Shown in pieces: positions 34,087 through 45,430 of a stretch of 64,000 bases of DNA. The notes under the pieces were generated by a model, which was not told where the DNA came from, made no database searches, and worked only from the letters and a program-made list of their open reading frames with translations. This DNA is from Stenogyne calaminthoides (taxonomy: Eukaryota > Streptophyta > Magnoliopsida > Lamiales > Lamiaceae), in the NCBI GenBank assembly GCA_037126765.1, contig JBBCBC010000034.1, positions 19,528,691 through 19,592,690 of the forward strand. Direction: 5' to 3'. Numbering within the stretch: position 1 is the stretch's first letter; the number at the start of each line of letters is the position of its first letter. The position numbers and the translations under genes are program-made.

Positions 34087-35783
34087 TGTTGGGGTTATAC
34101 TAAAAAGTATGCTTTTACTTTGTATAACCAAACTGAAGTTTCTTATTTATTTACTTAAATAAATTATTTAATCACTATTGCATTAAATATGAATGAATGT
34201 TATATATGTTTATTGAAAACCCATTCAATAAGACAGTACGTATTACGTTGTAGTTAATTTGGTGATACTCTATCACTGAAGATCAAATTAACAGCCCTCG
34301 TAATTAAGTACAAATTCACAACCCAGATGGAAATGAACGAACCATCATGAACGGTTGAAGTGTGAGACCCAGATTGGCCTGTCTTGACCAAGGGATCACA
34401 CTAGCGCATTTAGGTGCGCTGAATGAGGACCTACAAGAGGACAAATTCTTCGGTACTGAATATACAAGAACTAGACCTCAGTGGTGCGTTGTTTCTTAAT
34501 CTCCGTCCCTTAAATAGGATCGTGTGAAATTAACAACTATTACTTTGACTTATGATGGGAAGAGAGTCAATGCGATTCGATACCTTATATCTTGGGCAAT
34601 ATTATTAATTACATGATGATTGCTGACATTTAAAATGGAGAATCGCGTGCAAGTACGTCTTGCTTGATTTGTCCCCTTGGTGGGCTCATATCCTTTATCA
34701 TGCCAAATCTTGCAAGTGAAAATTTATTTCCGGCATGGATAATAATGCTGAGTTGTCTTTACTCCAAGGACAAAGATATTAATTAATATAAAACTTGTTC
34801 AGTGGCTTAATTAATTAATGGACTAAGATAATCTTAAACGCGAGAAATAATGACTGGGAGCCATGTTATATGTGAAATCATAATATTGGTTAAGATGGAT
34901 AGTTCAATATTAATTTTATAGTGGAGTAAATTAATATTAATGGACTTGAATAATATTTGGCCCAAAATATTATAGCTTCATAGTCCATTGGAGGTCCAAT
35001 CTTAATTCTCCTAAAGGCCCCCCAAATAGCCCAAAAATAAAGTCCAATTAATGAGAGAGAGAAGAAAATATTCTTGCTATATTTCCAAGTGTAATTTTCT
35101 AAAATCTTGTCTATTAAAGGAAGAAAAGATTGTCTTGATTTTCTTGTAGATATTTTATGGAAAGAGATAATTATTGTAGGAATACATAATTATCCCATAA
35201 ATTCAAGAAGTCAAATCTTGACTCCTTCTATAGTGTAGATTTCGAAAATATTAGGTAGAAGAGGGGAAAGAGTTTTTTATGGAAAATTTAATTAAGGAGA
35301 AAAGAATATAGGAGATATATTCAAGATTTCTTGGAGATCAAGAAAAGATTTTCTTCCTTATTTTCTTGACCTAAAATTTCGAACCCCTCCTCCCTATTTA
35401 TAGGGGATGAGCTCTTCATTCCCAAGTGAAATTCCATGTGTTGGAAATATTAGAAATCCACAAAGGTGGTAGCAAAATATTTAATTTATCTCCCATTAAA
35501 ATCGTTCGTTGAAATCTTCCCACCGGATAGCGTTCGTGGACTTTGGAGATATATTTGGGAAGGCTCTTGGGTTGATTCATTCGTTTGATTCTTCAAGAGG
35601 TTAGTAATTCCGTAACTCCTAGTTCCGCATGTTTAGGATTTACGTGAATTATGTGTACGCATGTTGTTTATTATTATATTGAATTGATTTAGGATTAATT
35701 CATGTTAGTAATTAATTGTTTAATTTAAATATGTATTTAAATAATCACCTCGAATAGATCCGGGCACCCCGATTTTCCCAACA
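34087..35783 (+). mobile_element. Copia A 5' LTR
   Basis: 1697 bp, TGTTGGGGTTATAC...TTCCCAACA, with inverted TGTTGGG/CCCAACA tips, followed two bases later by a tRNA-Met primer site. It starts inside the integrase end of Copia D (FGCQAY codons) and the pentamer before it is CCAAA (34082-34086). The 3' LTR is not in the window. The LTR is AT-rich with no coding content. Confidence 0.85.
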
Positions 35784-35785
35784 AC

Positions 35786-35797
35786 TGGTATCAGAGC
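35786..35797 (+). promoter_or_regulatory. Primer-binding site of Copia A (initiator tRNA-Met)
   Basis: TGGTATCAGAGC, complementary to the 3' end of plant initiator tRNA-Met, two bases after the LTR end. It primes minus-strand DNA synthesis. Confidence 0.92.
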
Positions 35798-36099
35798 TCT
35801 GGTTTCGAGCTCTAATTTTTAAATTGTTATTTAAATTGTTGTACATTAAATTGAAATTGGATAGTAGAATTGCTAGATCTGTTTTACAGGTATCCAATTG
35901 TCATGGTATTTAATGTGTTTATTTTCATGCGTATGAATGAATGACTTTTAATTCGACTCGTTCGGATTTATTTTTCTCGTGAGAAAATCCACGAGTAGAT
36001 TAGGCTATTTTATTTGTTCAATGTAATAGACTAGTCAAGATTTAAGGTATTTATTTTTTTGTTAAATAAATTGTAACCTGATCAAAGACGGAGACGAGT

Positions 36100-36440
36100 T
36101 AAAGACGGATCTAGAACCATACGTGGGCGACGTGCGCCGCGCAAAATGTAACAAGGGAGGCACGCGCTCGGCATAGACGATGCCGCACGCACGGGCCGAG
36201 GCACTAGGCGCCAAGGCGGGATCGGCCGAGGCGGGCTGCCGAGCTACCGAGGCGTGCCGAGGCAAGCTGCCAAGGCAGCCGAGGCGAGCTGCCGAGGCTG
36301 CCTATAGCACACGGGAAACGTGCGCTGCGCCCTAGGCGCACGAGCACGGGCGCCCGGCCAAGTGGCCGACTGGATGTGGGCGGGCATCCCGGCTGCGAGC
36401 TGCTTGGCGTGGCGTTTCAAGACGGAGTTCTCTTCGAGAC
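36100..36440 (+). repeat. GC-rich CCGAGGC-repeat island in the Copia A leader
   Basis: A sharply GC-rich tract in AT-rich leader DNA. GCCGAGGC-like motifs recur at about 36196-36300 ('ggccgaggc', 'ctgccgag', 'accgaggcg', 'gccgaggca', 'agccgaggcg', 'ctgccgaggctgcc') with further GC-rich sequence on both sides. It is not plausibly coding: frames in both directions are short and compositionally biased. Confidence 0.7.
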
Positions 36441-37195
36441 GAACGAGTGGGAGAAATTTAAGATGGTGTTTCTTCAAAATCAAGCCAAAGAAAATCAAAC
36501 CATGACAGTTGGATAATTTGTGCCCAATGTGTTTATTTTCTGCTTTGCTTAATTTACTTCTGTTGTATTTTCTTATGCTTTATTTAATTTGTTTAAATGT
36601 GTTTGCATGAGAATTGCCCAACGAAAAATCTCAAATTCAAAAATTACTAAGTATGTTTTGATGATTAATTTGTTTTGATACAAATTAATTTTGACCTCCA
36701 TGATTTATTTATTTGTGAAATTTTTTGGAGAAATTCCCCTACGGGACGGTCAAAAGATAGCTTTCACATGAATAAATTCCTAAAAGGATGATTGTGAATT
36801 ATTATTAGTGGCGACGATGACCCTCCCACGAGGCACGATCAAAGCGAAGTAATAATTCTGTATTTAATCATGGTTATTACTTAGGTATAAAATTGATATT
36901 CATATACTTCTCCGAAGTCCCTGTCAATTTTATATTGGTCAAGTGGGAGCCGACTATTAATTATTTTTTTTAAATTAAAGGTTTGTAACTGTTCTTGTTT
37001 GTAACCTGCTTGAATGTGATTTAAATGATGACCCTCCCACGAGGCTCATTTAAATCTGTTTTGAGATGTTGGCTGATGCATGTTCATATTTTTTTGGGAT
37101 TTTAATATGAATCATGTGATCGAATTATGTGATTTAATTTTGTGTTGATCCGGACATTGACACAAGATGTATGTTTATTTCAGTTCAGTATGTCG

Positions 37196-38595
37196 TAACC
37201 TTTTAATCCACTATTCAATATACTGAAAGAAAACCAACTCATCGGAGAAAACTTTGTTGATTGGAAATGAAAAATTATAATTGTCCTAACTGCACAAGAG
37301 CACAAGTGGATTCTTGACATACCAAAAATTCAGATGAGCCAACTGACGAGTCGAAAGTGCGGGGCTCATCAGATCACCATGCAAGAGATGTTGTCGTTGA
37401 AAATGGTGGAGGACAACCCCGTAAGGGATTACGTCCTCAAAATTGATGGCCCATCTGAACAAACTTGAGGATCTGGGTGCAGATTATGATCTAGTTACCA
37501 GATCAATTTGCTACTCCACTCTCTGCCCAAAAGTTTTTGAGCACTTTGGCTTCGCTAGCTGATTTGTTGCAAGCTTTGGTCGTGGCAGAGACATTGATGG
37601 GGCACAAAAACTCAAGCCTTGACGGCAAGTGGTCCATCTTCATCTTCTAGGTCAAGGAAAGGCAAGAAGAAGAAGAGGACCAAAAGCCATAAGCAATCAA
37701 ACTCAACTGTTGCTAAGGACAATGGTAAGATGAGGGATGCTGGTAGTGTCAATGAAATCTAGAGGGCAAGAGTTTCAACTGCGGTAAAGGACAATGGAGG
37801 TTGGCCTGTTCCAATCCCAAAAGGAATGGAAAGAAAGGTAATTCTCACACACTAGTTGTTGAAACCTGTTGGCATCGTACACTTCTCATTCGTGGGTAGT
37901 TGATACGGAATCCACTGATCATGTTTGCTTCACGATAACTTAGTGGCAGTGAAATCCTCATCACGTTAGGCGATGCTACGAGAGTGGCAGCTGAAGCAGT
38001 GGGAGATGCGCACCTGTCTTTTGCAGACAAGAAGTTAATTTTAAGAGATATTCTTTATGTTCCTATTTTTGGAAAAATCTTATTTCTATTTCTAAGTTAT
38101 TTAACGATGTATATTCTGTTCGTTTTAATAAAGATGTTACTGTTTTTCATAACGATGTGATTATCTGTCGTGGAACTTTGAGAAACAATCTCTATATTAA
38201 CTGTGCACATCACTCACAAAATGCATCCTATAACACATCTACTATTTCTTGTAAACGAAAGCGCTTGACTGACGTGAACGAGACACTTCTTTAGCACCTA
38301 AGATTAGGTCATATTAACCCGAAAATGCTTCAAAGGTTGGTTAAAGATGGTTCTTTGGGGTCTCTCCAAATTGAGCCATTTCCGACTTGCGAATCGTGCT
38401 TGGAAGGTAAAATGACCAAGAGGGCATTTGGAGCTTAGGGGCTTAGAGCTTAAGAAGTGTTAGAAATCGTTCACACCGATGTGTGTGGTCCAATGCAAAT
38501 CAAAGCTAGAGGTGGCTACGAGTATTTTGTTACTTTTATCGATGATTACTCACGTTACGGATACATTTTCCTAATGAAGCATAAATCTGATGACG
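37196..38595 (+). pseudogene. Copia A gag to integrase remnant
   Basis: Decayed blocks in order: Gag start LIGENFVDWK (about 37235-37265) and HKWILD; a Lys-rich linker (37650-37700); protease-like SWVVDTESTDHVCF (about 37890-37930); GAG-pre-integrase LGHINPKMLQRLVKDGSLGS with CESCLEGKMTKRAF (about 38305-38430); and integrase core EIVHTDVCGPM and FVTFIDDYSRYGYIFLMKHKSD (38460-38595). Stops and frameshifts occur throughout. The frame breaks off after KSDD, where Tat-type Gypsy sequence begins. Confidence 0.8.
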
Positions 38596-39943
38596 AACAG
38601 CCTCAGGGGTCTAGACCTTCAGCGTTTGGATGCTTGAGGCTCTCCGCCAAAGAACGAATCGGCAATAATAGGCGACAGGATCCAGGGAAGGAACAACCAA
38701 TAAACATGCCCGCACACTCAGATCTTCATGATCGTCCTCATGCCAAACAAAAATCGGCGGGAACAAAATTGTCTATCCATCATCGATTGGGTAGTCAAGA
38801 ACAAGCTTGTAAAGGGGGACTGCCCCATCACGAGCATGACCCACTGGGTCCTCATGATGGGAAACAGCCCCGATCCAAGTCTGTCAGTTCCACAAAATTT
38901 GCGGAAATGCAGAAAGCCATCGAGGGATTACAGGCCGACCTGGCCGTGACCAAAGGCCACCCTCGGGCGAGCACAATACCCTGCTCGCCACTATCACCAG
39001 CGATCATGGCGGCCAAAATACAAGAGAAAATAGCGAAGACCCGACCACCAGTCCCCATGTTCGATGCTGAGTTTGACCCGCATGTCCATCTCAGCAAATA
39101 TTCAGACTTTATGATCGCAATGGGTGCCACAGACGCAACTCAGTGCCGATCATTTCCCATAACTTTGGGTGATCGGGCACATAGATGGTTCTCTAATTTG
39201 CCCGCTGCGTCCATCACATCTTTCGCTCAATTGGGACAACAATTTCTGTACCACTTTTCATCCATGTGTGCTCGCCCAGCGCCAAAACAAAGGTTGCGTA
39301 TTTTTCCCAACTAAAAGGTGAGTCTGATAGAGCATACATCGAAAGATTTGACAAATATCTGTATGATGGGGCCCCAGTTGAAGAGGATGCCAAGATCCTA
39401 GCGGTGGTCGGGGGCCTGACTCTAAACACTGATATGTGGAAGGCCATGCATCAAGACTGGCCGAACACATATTCAGAATTCCGAGAGCGAGTGGCCAAAA
39501 TCATAGCCATGCAAGATTTGCTCGCCCAATCACGATTGGGTCAGGAACCTACAACTAGGAAAGTTTTCAGGAAGAAAATAATGAATGAAGGGGGGTACAA
39601 ACCCCCAAGCTCTTTCAAACCATTCGAAGAAAGAGCAGAAGCAAACGCCCTGCGAAGTCTTCTGGGCATTTCCGCAGAAACAATCTTTAACCAAATCAGA
39701 GATCGGGACATGTTGGATAGGCCGAGAAGAATCATAATGGACAAGCATCGGCTTAATGCTTCCAAATATTGTAACTATCACGAGTACATCGGGCACAATA
39801 CAGAAGATTGTCGCGATTTACTCCGCCAACTTTGGAAGCTTTACGAGGATAATCGTCTTACCCAATTTTTAAAAAAGCCGGCGAGTAGAGACTCCCGAAC
39901 AGAAAAAGCAGAAGATCGAAGGGGTAAACGTAAAGCCGAATAA
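38596..39943 (+). pseudogene. Tat-type Gypsy gag, 5'-truncated
   Basis: Two overlapping frames carry Gag. The first (to 39314) contains RPPVPMFDAEFDPHVHLSKY, DATQCRSFPITLGDRAHRWF and ITSFAQLGQQFLYHF. After a frame change, the second (39266-39943) continues AYFSQLKGESDRAYIERFDK and includes a C-H-C-type motif, KYCNYHEYIGHNTEDC, before LLRQLWKLYEDNRL. No LTR or primer site precedes it. Its start is fused in frame to Copia A integrase codons at about 38596, an accidental fusion. It forms the particle core in intact relatives. Confidence 0.8.
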
Positions 39944-40153
39944 ACATCTGACAGTGATCCCGAAGAATCACGTAAGAGGTCTGAAATGCCCAAAAGAGGG
40001 CTTCCTACTGTGGGAAGAGGTCGAGAAAGTCAAGAGATTCACATGATACGTCTTGAATATGGTCCAGTGGGTGGATGTTACCAGGCACCATCATTATCGA
40101 ACAGACGTAAGAAGATGGAGATGCGTGCCATGTAAAGCATTCATCAGGTAAAG
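39944..40153 (+). other. Gag-protease linker of the Tat-type Gypsy
   Basis: In the next open stretch the frame is interrupted by stops, but Lys/Arg-rich linker codons are recognisable (EESRKRSEMPKRG, then IHMIRL). It joins gag to the protease frame. Confidence 0.4.
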
Positions 40154-40912
40154 GTGGCGAGCACATCAGCTAGCTCGCCACCCTCACACCAAATCATGTT
40201 TTCAGAAGACGATCTCGACGGTATAATAACTCCCCACAATGACTCCTTAACCATTAGTGCTCGACTCCTCGGGTTGAAGGTGCACCGCCTCCTGGTTGAC
40301 ACCGGAGCTTATGCGAACATTTTGTTCGCCAATACCCTTCACCAGATGGAAAAGCAAGTTGGGGACTTGAGCAGTTATATTGAACCTTGCGATCATACCA
40401 TAATGGGTTTTGGGGAATTTGTAACCCGACCCTATGGAATGATTAGGTTAGGAGTCGAGTTAGAATCAACTCTGAATCCGGAGATCCGACGAACTAGAAT
40501 GCTAGATTTTGTAATCGTCGATGCTCCGTCTACTTATAACGGGTTCCTAGGTCGCCCATTTATTCAGGAATTTAAAGCGGCCTGTTCTACTTACTATTAT
40601 TGTGTCAAATTCCCAACACAAGATGGAACAGGTAGCGTAAAAGGAGATCAAAAGAAAGCTCGAGATTGTTTGCTATCATGTGCACCAGAAAAACAAAATA
40701 TTGTTAACATGATGGAGCAAACATGGGAGATCGGTGAGTCAAGCCAACAGGCAAATATGTTGCCAACATGTTCGAACATATCTTTGACGAACACAAGTTT
40801 GACGAGCACAGCTCCTCGCGCGAACACAGAATGCGCGAACACACAATCCGGGAAGGCAACTCATGTCCCAGATCTCCCAGATCTAATGAATATTGATCCG
40901 CTAAGCGAGTAA
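40154..40912 (+). pseudogene. Tat-type Gypsy aspartic protease region
   Basis: About 252 residues. The retropepsin signature is LLVDTGAYANILFANTL (D-T-G active site, about residues 47-63), followed by FVIVDAPSTYNGFLGRPFI, the usual flap/core block in plant Gypsy elements, and a low-complexity Thr/Asn-rich tail. The active-site triad is intact. It belongs to the polyprotein that continues into RT at 41072; a stop near 40980 separates them, so it is a decayed copy. Confidence 0.8.
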
Positions 40913-41071
40913 ACGGACCTAGAACCTCGCATAGGTTTCGAACCCATGGAGGTTGATGACGAGCACCGGGGGACCATTTAAGATCCTCGGTGGAAGCAAA
41001 AAAGAAAACGAGCAACACCTGTCGAACAACTGGAGCCTATCAACATCGACCTGAACAGACCTGAGTTAGAA

Positions 41072-42416
41072 GTGTTCATTGGTTCAGAATTACCTGAACC
41101 AATTCGAACAGAAATGATTGCTTATCTTCAAGCAAACTTGGATGTGTTCGCATGGTCGCACGAGGTCATGGTTGGAATTGATCCAAAACATGCATGCCAT
41201 TCCCTCAACCTTGATCCAATACAAACTCCAGTTATCCAGAAGCGCAGAAAGTTTAGTCCGGAAAAGTATGCGGCAATGAATAGTGAAATCAAAAAGTTGC
41301 TTGACAACAAACTGATTCGAGAGGTGAAATGCCCAAGATGGCTTGCGAACCCTGTGCTCGTCCGCAAGTCTAATGGATCTTGGAGACTATGTATTGATTT
41401 CACTGATTTAAACAAGGCATGTCCGAAAGATAACTTCCCGATGCCGCATATCGATTATTTGGTCGATAATACAGCAGGCCATGAACTCATGACTTTCATG
41501 GATGCATTTGCTGGTTATCACCAAATACCCATGCATCCGGACGATCAAGAGAACACAACATTCTACAGTGAAAAGAATATGTACTGTTGGCAACGCATGC
41601 CATTCGGATTAAAGAATGCCGGTGCAACATATCAACGTTTGGTGAACAAAATGTTCGACGAACACATCGGCCGAACAATTGAGGTATATATTGATGATAT
41701 TGTGGTAAAGAGCGAACATAAGGAAGATCACATCACCACCTCACACAAACGTTTGATATACTCAGGGAATACAACATGAAGCTAAATCCGAAGAAATGCA
41801 GCTTTGGGGTTCACTCAGGAAAATTCCTCGGACATATGGTCAGTCAACAAGGGATCAAAGTGAACCCATCAAAGATTCAAGCCATGCTCGATATGCAAGC
41901 CCCCAGGAGTGTGAAAGAGGTCCAAAAGTTAACCGGACGTTTAGCTTCCGTGAGCCGGTTTATATCACGAACTGGGGACAAGTGCAAACCTTTCTTTGAT
42001 GCATTAAAGAAGGGGAAATTCCAGTGGACCGAGCATTGCCAAAACGCATTCGAATCATTGAAGCAGTACCTTGCAGATACTCAGACACTGTCTAAGCCTG
42101 TCCTAGGCGAACAACTCTATTTGTATCTTGCTACATCCGAACATGCAATCAGTGCTGTGCTCGTACGGGCAGAAGGGACCACACACTTGCCCGTTTACTA
42201 TGTAAGCCAAGTGCTTAAAGAAGCCGAGCTCCTGTACCCTCCACTGGAAAAATTAGCATATGCTCTCGTAATGAGTGTTCGGAAATTGCGACCATACTTT
42301 TTCGATCACTCAGTCGAGGTACTGACCACCTTCCCATTGCTCCAAGTCCTCCACTGGCCAGATACTGCAGGCAGATTACTCAAATGGGCGGTGGAGTTAG
42401 GACAATTCGGCATTAC
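41072..42416 (+). pseudogene. Tat-type Gypsy reverse transcriptase and start of RNase H
   Basis: RT blocks are well preserved: VMVGIDPKHACHSLNL, VIQKRRKFSPEKYAAM, WLANPVLVRKSNGSWRLCID, FTDLNKACPKDNFPMPHID (the NKACPKD wording marks the Tat lineage), FMDAFAGYHQIPMHP, WQRMPFGLKNAGATYQRL and IEVYIDDIVVKS with catalytic YIDD near 41690. A single frame change at about 41755 separates RT from MKLNPKKCSFGV, KFLGHMVSQQGIKVNP and the connection/RNase H start (LSKPVLGEQLYLYLATSEHA). The frame is cut at 42416 by Copia B and resumes at 56927. Confidence 0.88.
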
Positions 42417-44532
42417 TGTTGGGAGATGAATTTAATAAAAGATATATGATTTTGATTAAGATCCCAAAACCCCTGAGTATAACATGTTCAGAATAATCTT
42501 GATAGTTGAGTCGATTCGGCCAGAGTATTCAGGATGTTATCTGCAAAAATGTATAGTCGCAGATATAAATCAGATAGGTTCTCAAGACTCAAGAACTCAA
42601 GATGTTTCAAGAAACCGAAGTTTCAAAGATGAAACCAAGTTTCTTAAGACTCAAGAAGAAACCGAGAATCAAGACTCAAAGGAGAAATCGAGAATCAAGA
42701 CTCAAAGAGAAATCGAGAAACCGAGAATCAAGACTCAAAGGAGAAACCGAGTAATCAAGACTCAAAGATGAAGACTCAAGATATCGGCCAAGATATCATC
42801 AAGACTCAAAAGACTCAAGACTAAAAGACTCAAGACTCGAAGACTCAAGACTCGTAAGACTTCAACACTCGTAAGACTCAAGACGCAAGATCAAGACCGA
42901 GAATCAAGATCAAGAATATCGGCGCACAAAGAATTATCAAGACTCAAGAATGTATCAATGCTCAAGATAAACCTCAATGTTCCGAGGCACCTAATATATC
43001 TATCTCAAGGATGCAATATCGAGAAGATCGCGATTCCTTAGAGAAATAGATATTTGCCAAGACATTCAAATGCGCATAAAAGGAACTAAGTCGAGGTGTT
43101 AAGGTTATAAAGAACTCGTAGTTTATAACCAAAAAGAACCGCTGAAGGTGTTTACCTTTAATCGAGACAAAAGTAAAAAAGAGGAAGACAACATCAGACT
43201 ATACCGACATCGACAAAGGGATATTTCAAAAAAAGATGTCAAGTACAAAGTTCCGCATCGCAAAAAAGTGAAGATCGGCTACATGAAAGGCTATTGCCTA
43301 AAAAACGTTAGGGAGTTTCAAACCCTAAATATAGTCGTTCCTCACACACCATAAGAGGAAACTCACGAAGCTATCTCTCCAACGGATAGTTTTCAAGAGT
43401 GACCTTGGTGTATGCCTATAAATACTGGTGACCCTCTACATTGTAAGGTTACGGGAAATTTATAAGCAACTCAAAGAGCTCAAACTTATTATCGCAAAGT
43501 TAAAGCACTCGAAAAACTTAGAATTTCCCAAGTGCTTTTATATTGAAGAGAGCTCACTATACTAAGCCTAGATTGATAAGACATATCCGAAGCTTAGTCG
43601 AGATATCCTAACCCATTGCATTGTACTTCATTGTAAAGGATATCTCACCCTAGTTGGAAACCAACCGAGAAACCCCAAACCCTTGAGAAGGTAGTTGGAG
43701 TGTGTTTGTTGGTGAGAAGAGTTGTAAAGAGTTAGTAAACTACGCGGAGTAGTCAGAAAACTCTAGAGGAGAAGTTAGTAAGCTACAGAGGTAGTCTGAA
43801 AGCTTGTTTGTGTTTGAGTAAGTAAACTACGGAAGTAGTCAGAAAGCTCAAGGTCGGGTTGAGTAAGTAAACTACGTGGAGTAGTCAGAAAGCTCAGGGC
43901 CGAGTTGAGTAAGTAAACTACGCGAGGTAGTCAGAAAGCTCAGAAGTGATTAGTGAATTTCTCTGAGGATCAGAGAGAGTGGACGTAGGAGCTTGAGTCT
44001 CGAACCACTATAAACCGGCTTTTTGTTTATTGCTTTCCTTATCTCGTGCTTAACCGCCGCATCACCGAGTTTGAAAGCATATTTTTCACTGGTATTTCAG
44101 TTGGAATCAATCCACTGGAAGTTGCATGTAATTGAATCACAGCCTAATCATTATTCCATTAAAGGAAGGTTTTCAGCAAAGCTTAAAACGAGTATAAACT
44201 AAAGGGCCAACCATTCCTTTGTCCGAAAAGTAGCTAGAACAGATAGTTACCAAACCGAACTTACTCTTCGAGGGTTCAATAAGTTAGTTATCTGATCCAA
44301 GCAACTCGGGATCTCTGACACACTCGGGACTCGGTTGGGATTATCTCGAGGTTTCGAAAGCGGCTTCGATCACCGTCTCGAGACTTTGACTCAGAGTGAT
44401 TTGTGCTTCTCAGGACCTAATCTTCAGGATTATCTGACCCAAGCTGAACTCAGTAAGAAAAAGTTTTAAAAACTCTGAACACGTGTATTCCCCCCCATAC
44501 ATGTGTAAGACTCGTTTGCACCGGGACCAACA
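42417..44532 (+). mobile_element. Copia B (Sirevirus-like) 5' LTR
   Basis: 2116 bp, TGTTGGGAGATG...GGGACCAACA with inverted TGTTGG/CCAACA tips. It is preceded by the pentamer ATTAC (42412-42416), repeated after the 3' LTR at 56922-56926. The left half has AAGACTCAAGA-type short tandem repeats (about 42600-42910). The right half has five repeated ACTAC...GTAGT stem-loops (43739-43931). It is about 315 bp longer than the 3' LTR because 43190-43510 is absent there. Confidence 0.93.
43739..43931 (+). repeat. Array of five small stem-loops in the Copia B LTR
   Basis: Units (A)CTAC-N4/5-GTAG(T) followed by CAGAAAGCT-like sequence at 43739, 43783, 43826, 43871 and 43917, about 45 bp apart. The array is also present in the 3' LTR (about 56127-56330). 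The LTR at 1-1031 has the equivalent array with CTG...CAG stems. Confidence 0.75.
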
Positions 44533-44534
44533 AG

Positions 44535-44546
44535 TGGTATCAGAGC
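44535..44546 (+). promoter_or_regulatory. Primer-binding site of Copia B (initiator tRNA-Met)
   Basis: TGGTATCAGAGC two bases after the 5' LTR, complementary to initiator tRNA-Met. It fixes the element as plus-strand. Confidence 0.94.
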
Positions 44547-44656
44547 AGTGGTTCAACTTGACCACCTGCTTTGTTGACCAAAGTTTTTTTGCTAAAAATA
44601 CTTGTGGTCTATCTGAACTGATCTTATTTGCTGAATTCTTAAAAGACTCAGTTAAA

Positions 44657-45430
44657 ATGTCTTCTAAGAAACTTCCCATGTTCTCAGTGGAGAACTATGA
44701 TTTATGGAGACTGAGAATGCAGGCTCACCTGTATTCCAAACACGAACGAATGTGGAGAGTGGTCTCTCAAGGACCATTCCAATTTACTGTGGTGAATCCC
44801 AGAGGAACAGAAGATGAGAGAATTGATCCTAGAGCAGAATTTCCTAAGTCTGATGACCAACTTACTCTTGAGGAGAGAAAGTTAGTCAATTTAGACTATA
44901 TTGCTAAAGACACACTATACAGTACAATTGATGATGGTGTGATGGGAATGATCTCTCACTGTAATACTGCTAAAGAAATTTGGGATACACTAGCTGTAAT
45001 GTGCCAAGGCACAGATCATATAAAAGAAAACAAACTTTCAGTGGCAATTGGAAAGTTTGATAGTTTTGAAATGGATGATGGTGAATTAATAGACAAATTG
45101 AAAGTCAGATTCACTAGCATCATGAATGATCTAAATGCACTTGGAAAGAAATATCCACAAAGAGAAGTTGCATTGAAAATTCTTAGAGGTCTTTCTAAGA
45201 AATGGGATATTCATGTAGTGGTGATTGAAAACACCAAAAACATTAATTCAATGCCCTATCAACAAGTCTTCTCTGAGCTGAAAGCCTATGAATTTGTAAT
45301 TGATAAGAAATCCAAAAAGGCTGACAGCAAAGATGATTCATCATCTAGTAAGAATGTGGCTTTAAAAGCCAAAGATAAAACCTCAGAAAAACTAGAGAGT
45401 TCGAGAACCCCATGCCAAAAATCGGGATGA
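44657..45430 (+). pseudogene. Copia B Gag (N-terminal part)
   Basis: ATG at 44657 opens MSSKKLPMFSVENYDLWRLR, typical of Sirevirus/Copia Gag. It then runs through EERKLVNLDYIAKDTLYSTI, ISHCNTAKEIWDTLAVMCQG, RFTSIMNDLNALGKKYP and ALKILRGLSKKWDI (the UBN2-type Gag domain) to a Ser/Lys-rich linker. The frame stops at 45430 after SSRTPCQKSG. Gag codons, including a CCHC knuckle CYNCQKKGHFQYDC (45649-45692), continue beyond in other frames. It is nearly intact up to a breakpoint where the sequence becomes rich in CG triplets. Confidence 0.88.

Noticed and set aside
36062..36505. Ala/Arg-rich frames in the GC-rich island
   Set aside because: Open in both directions because of composition; located in a retroelement leader.
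42600..42910. Possible CRISPR-like regular repeats (AAGACTCAAGA units)
   Set aside because: Degenerate short tandem repeats inside an LTR of a plant retrotransposon, no unique spacers, present in both LTRs.
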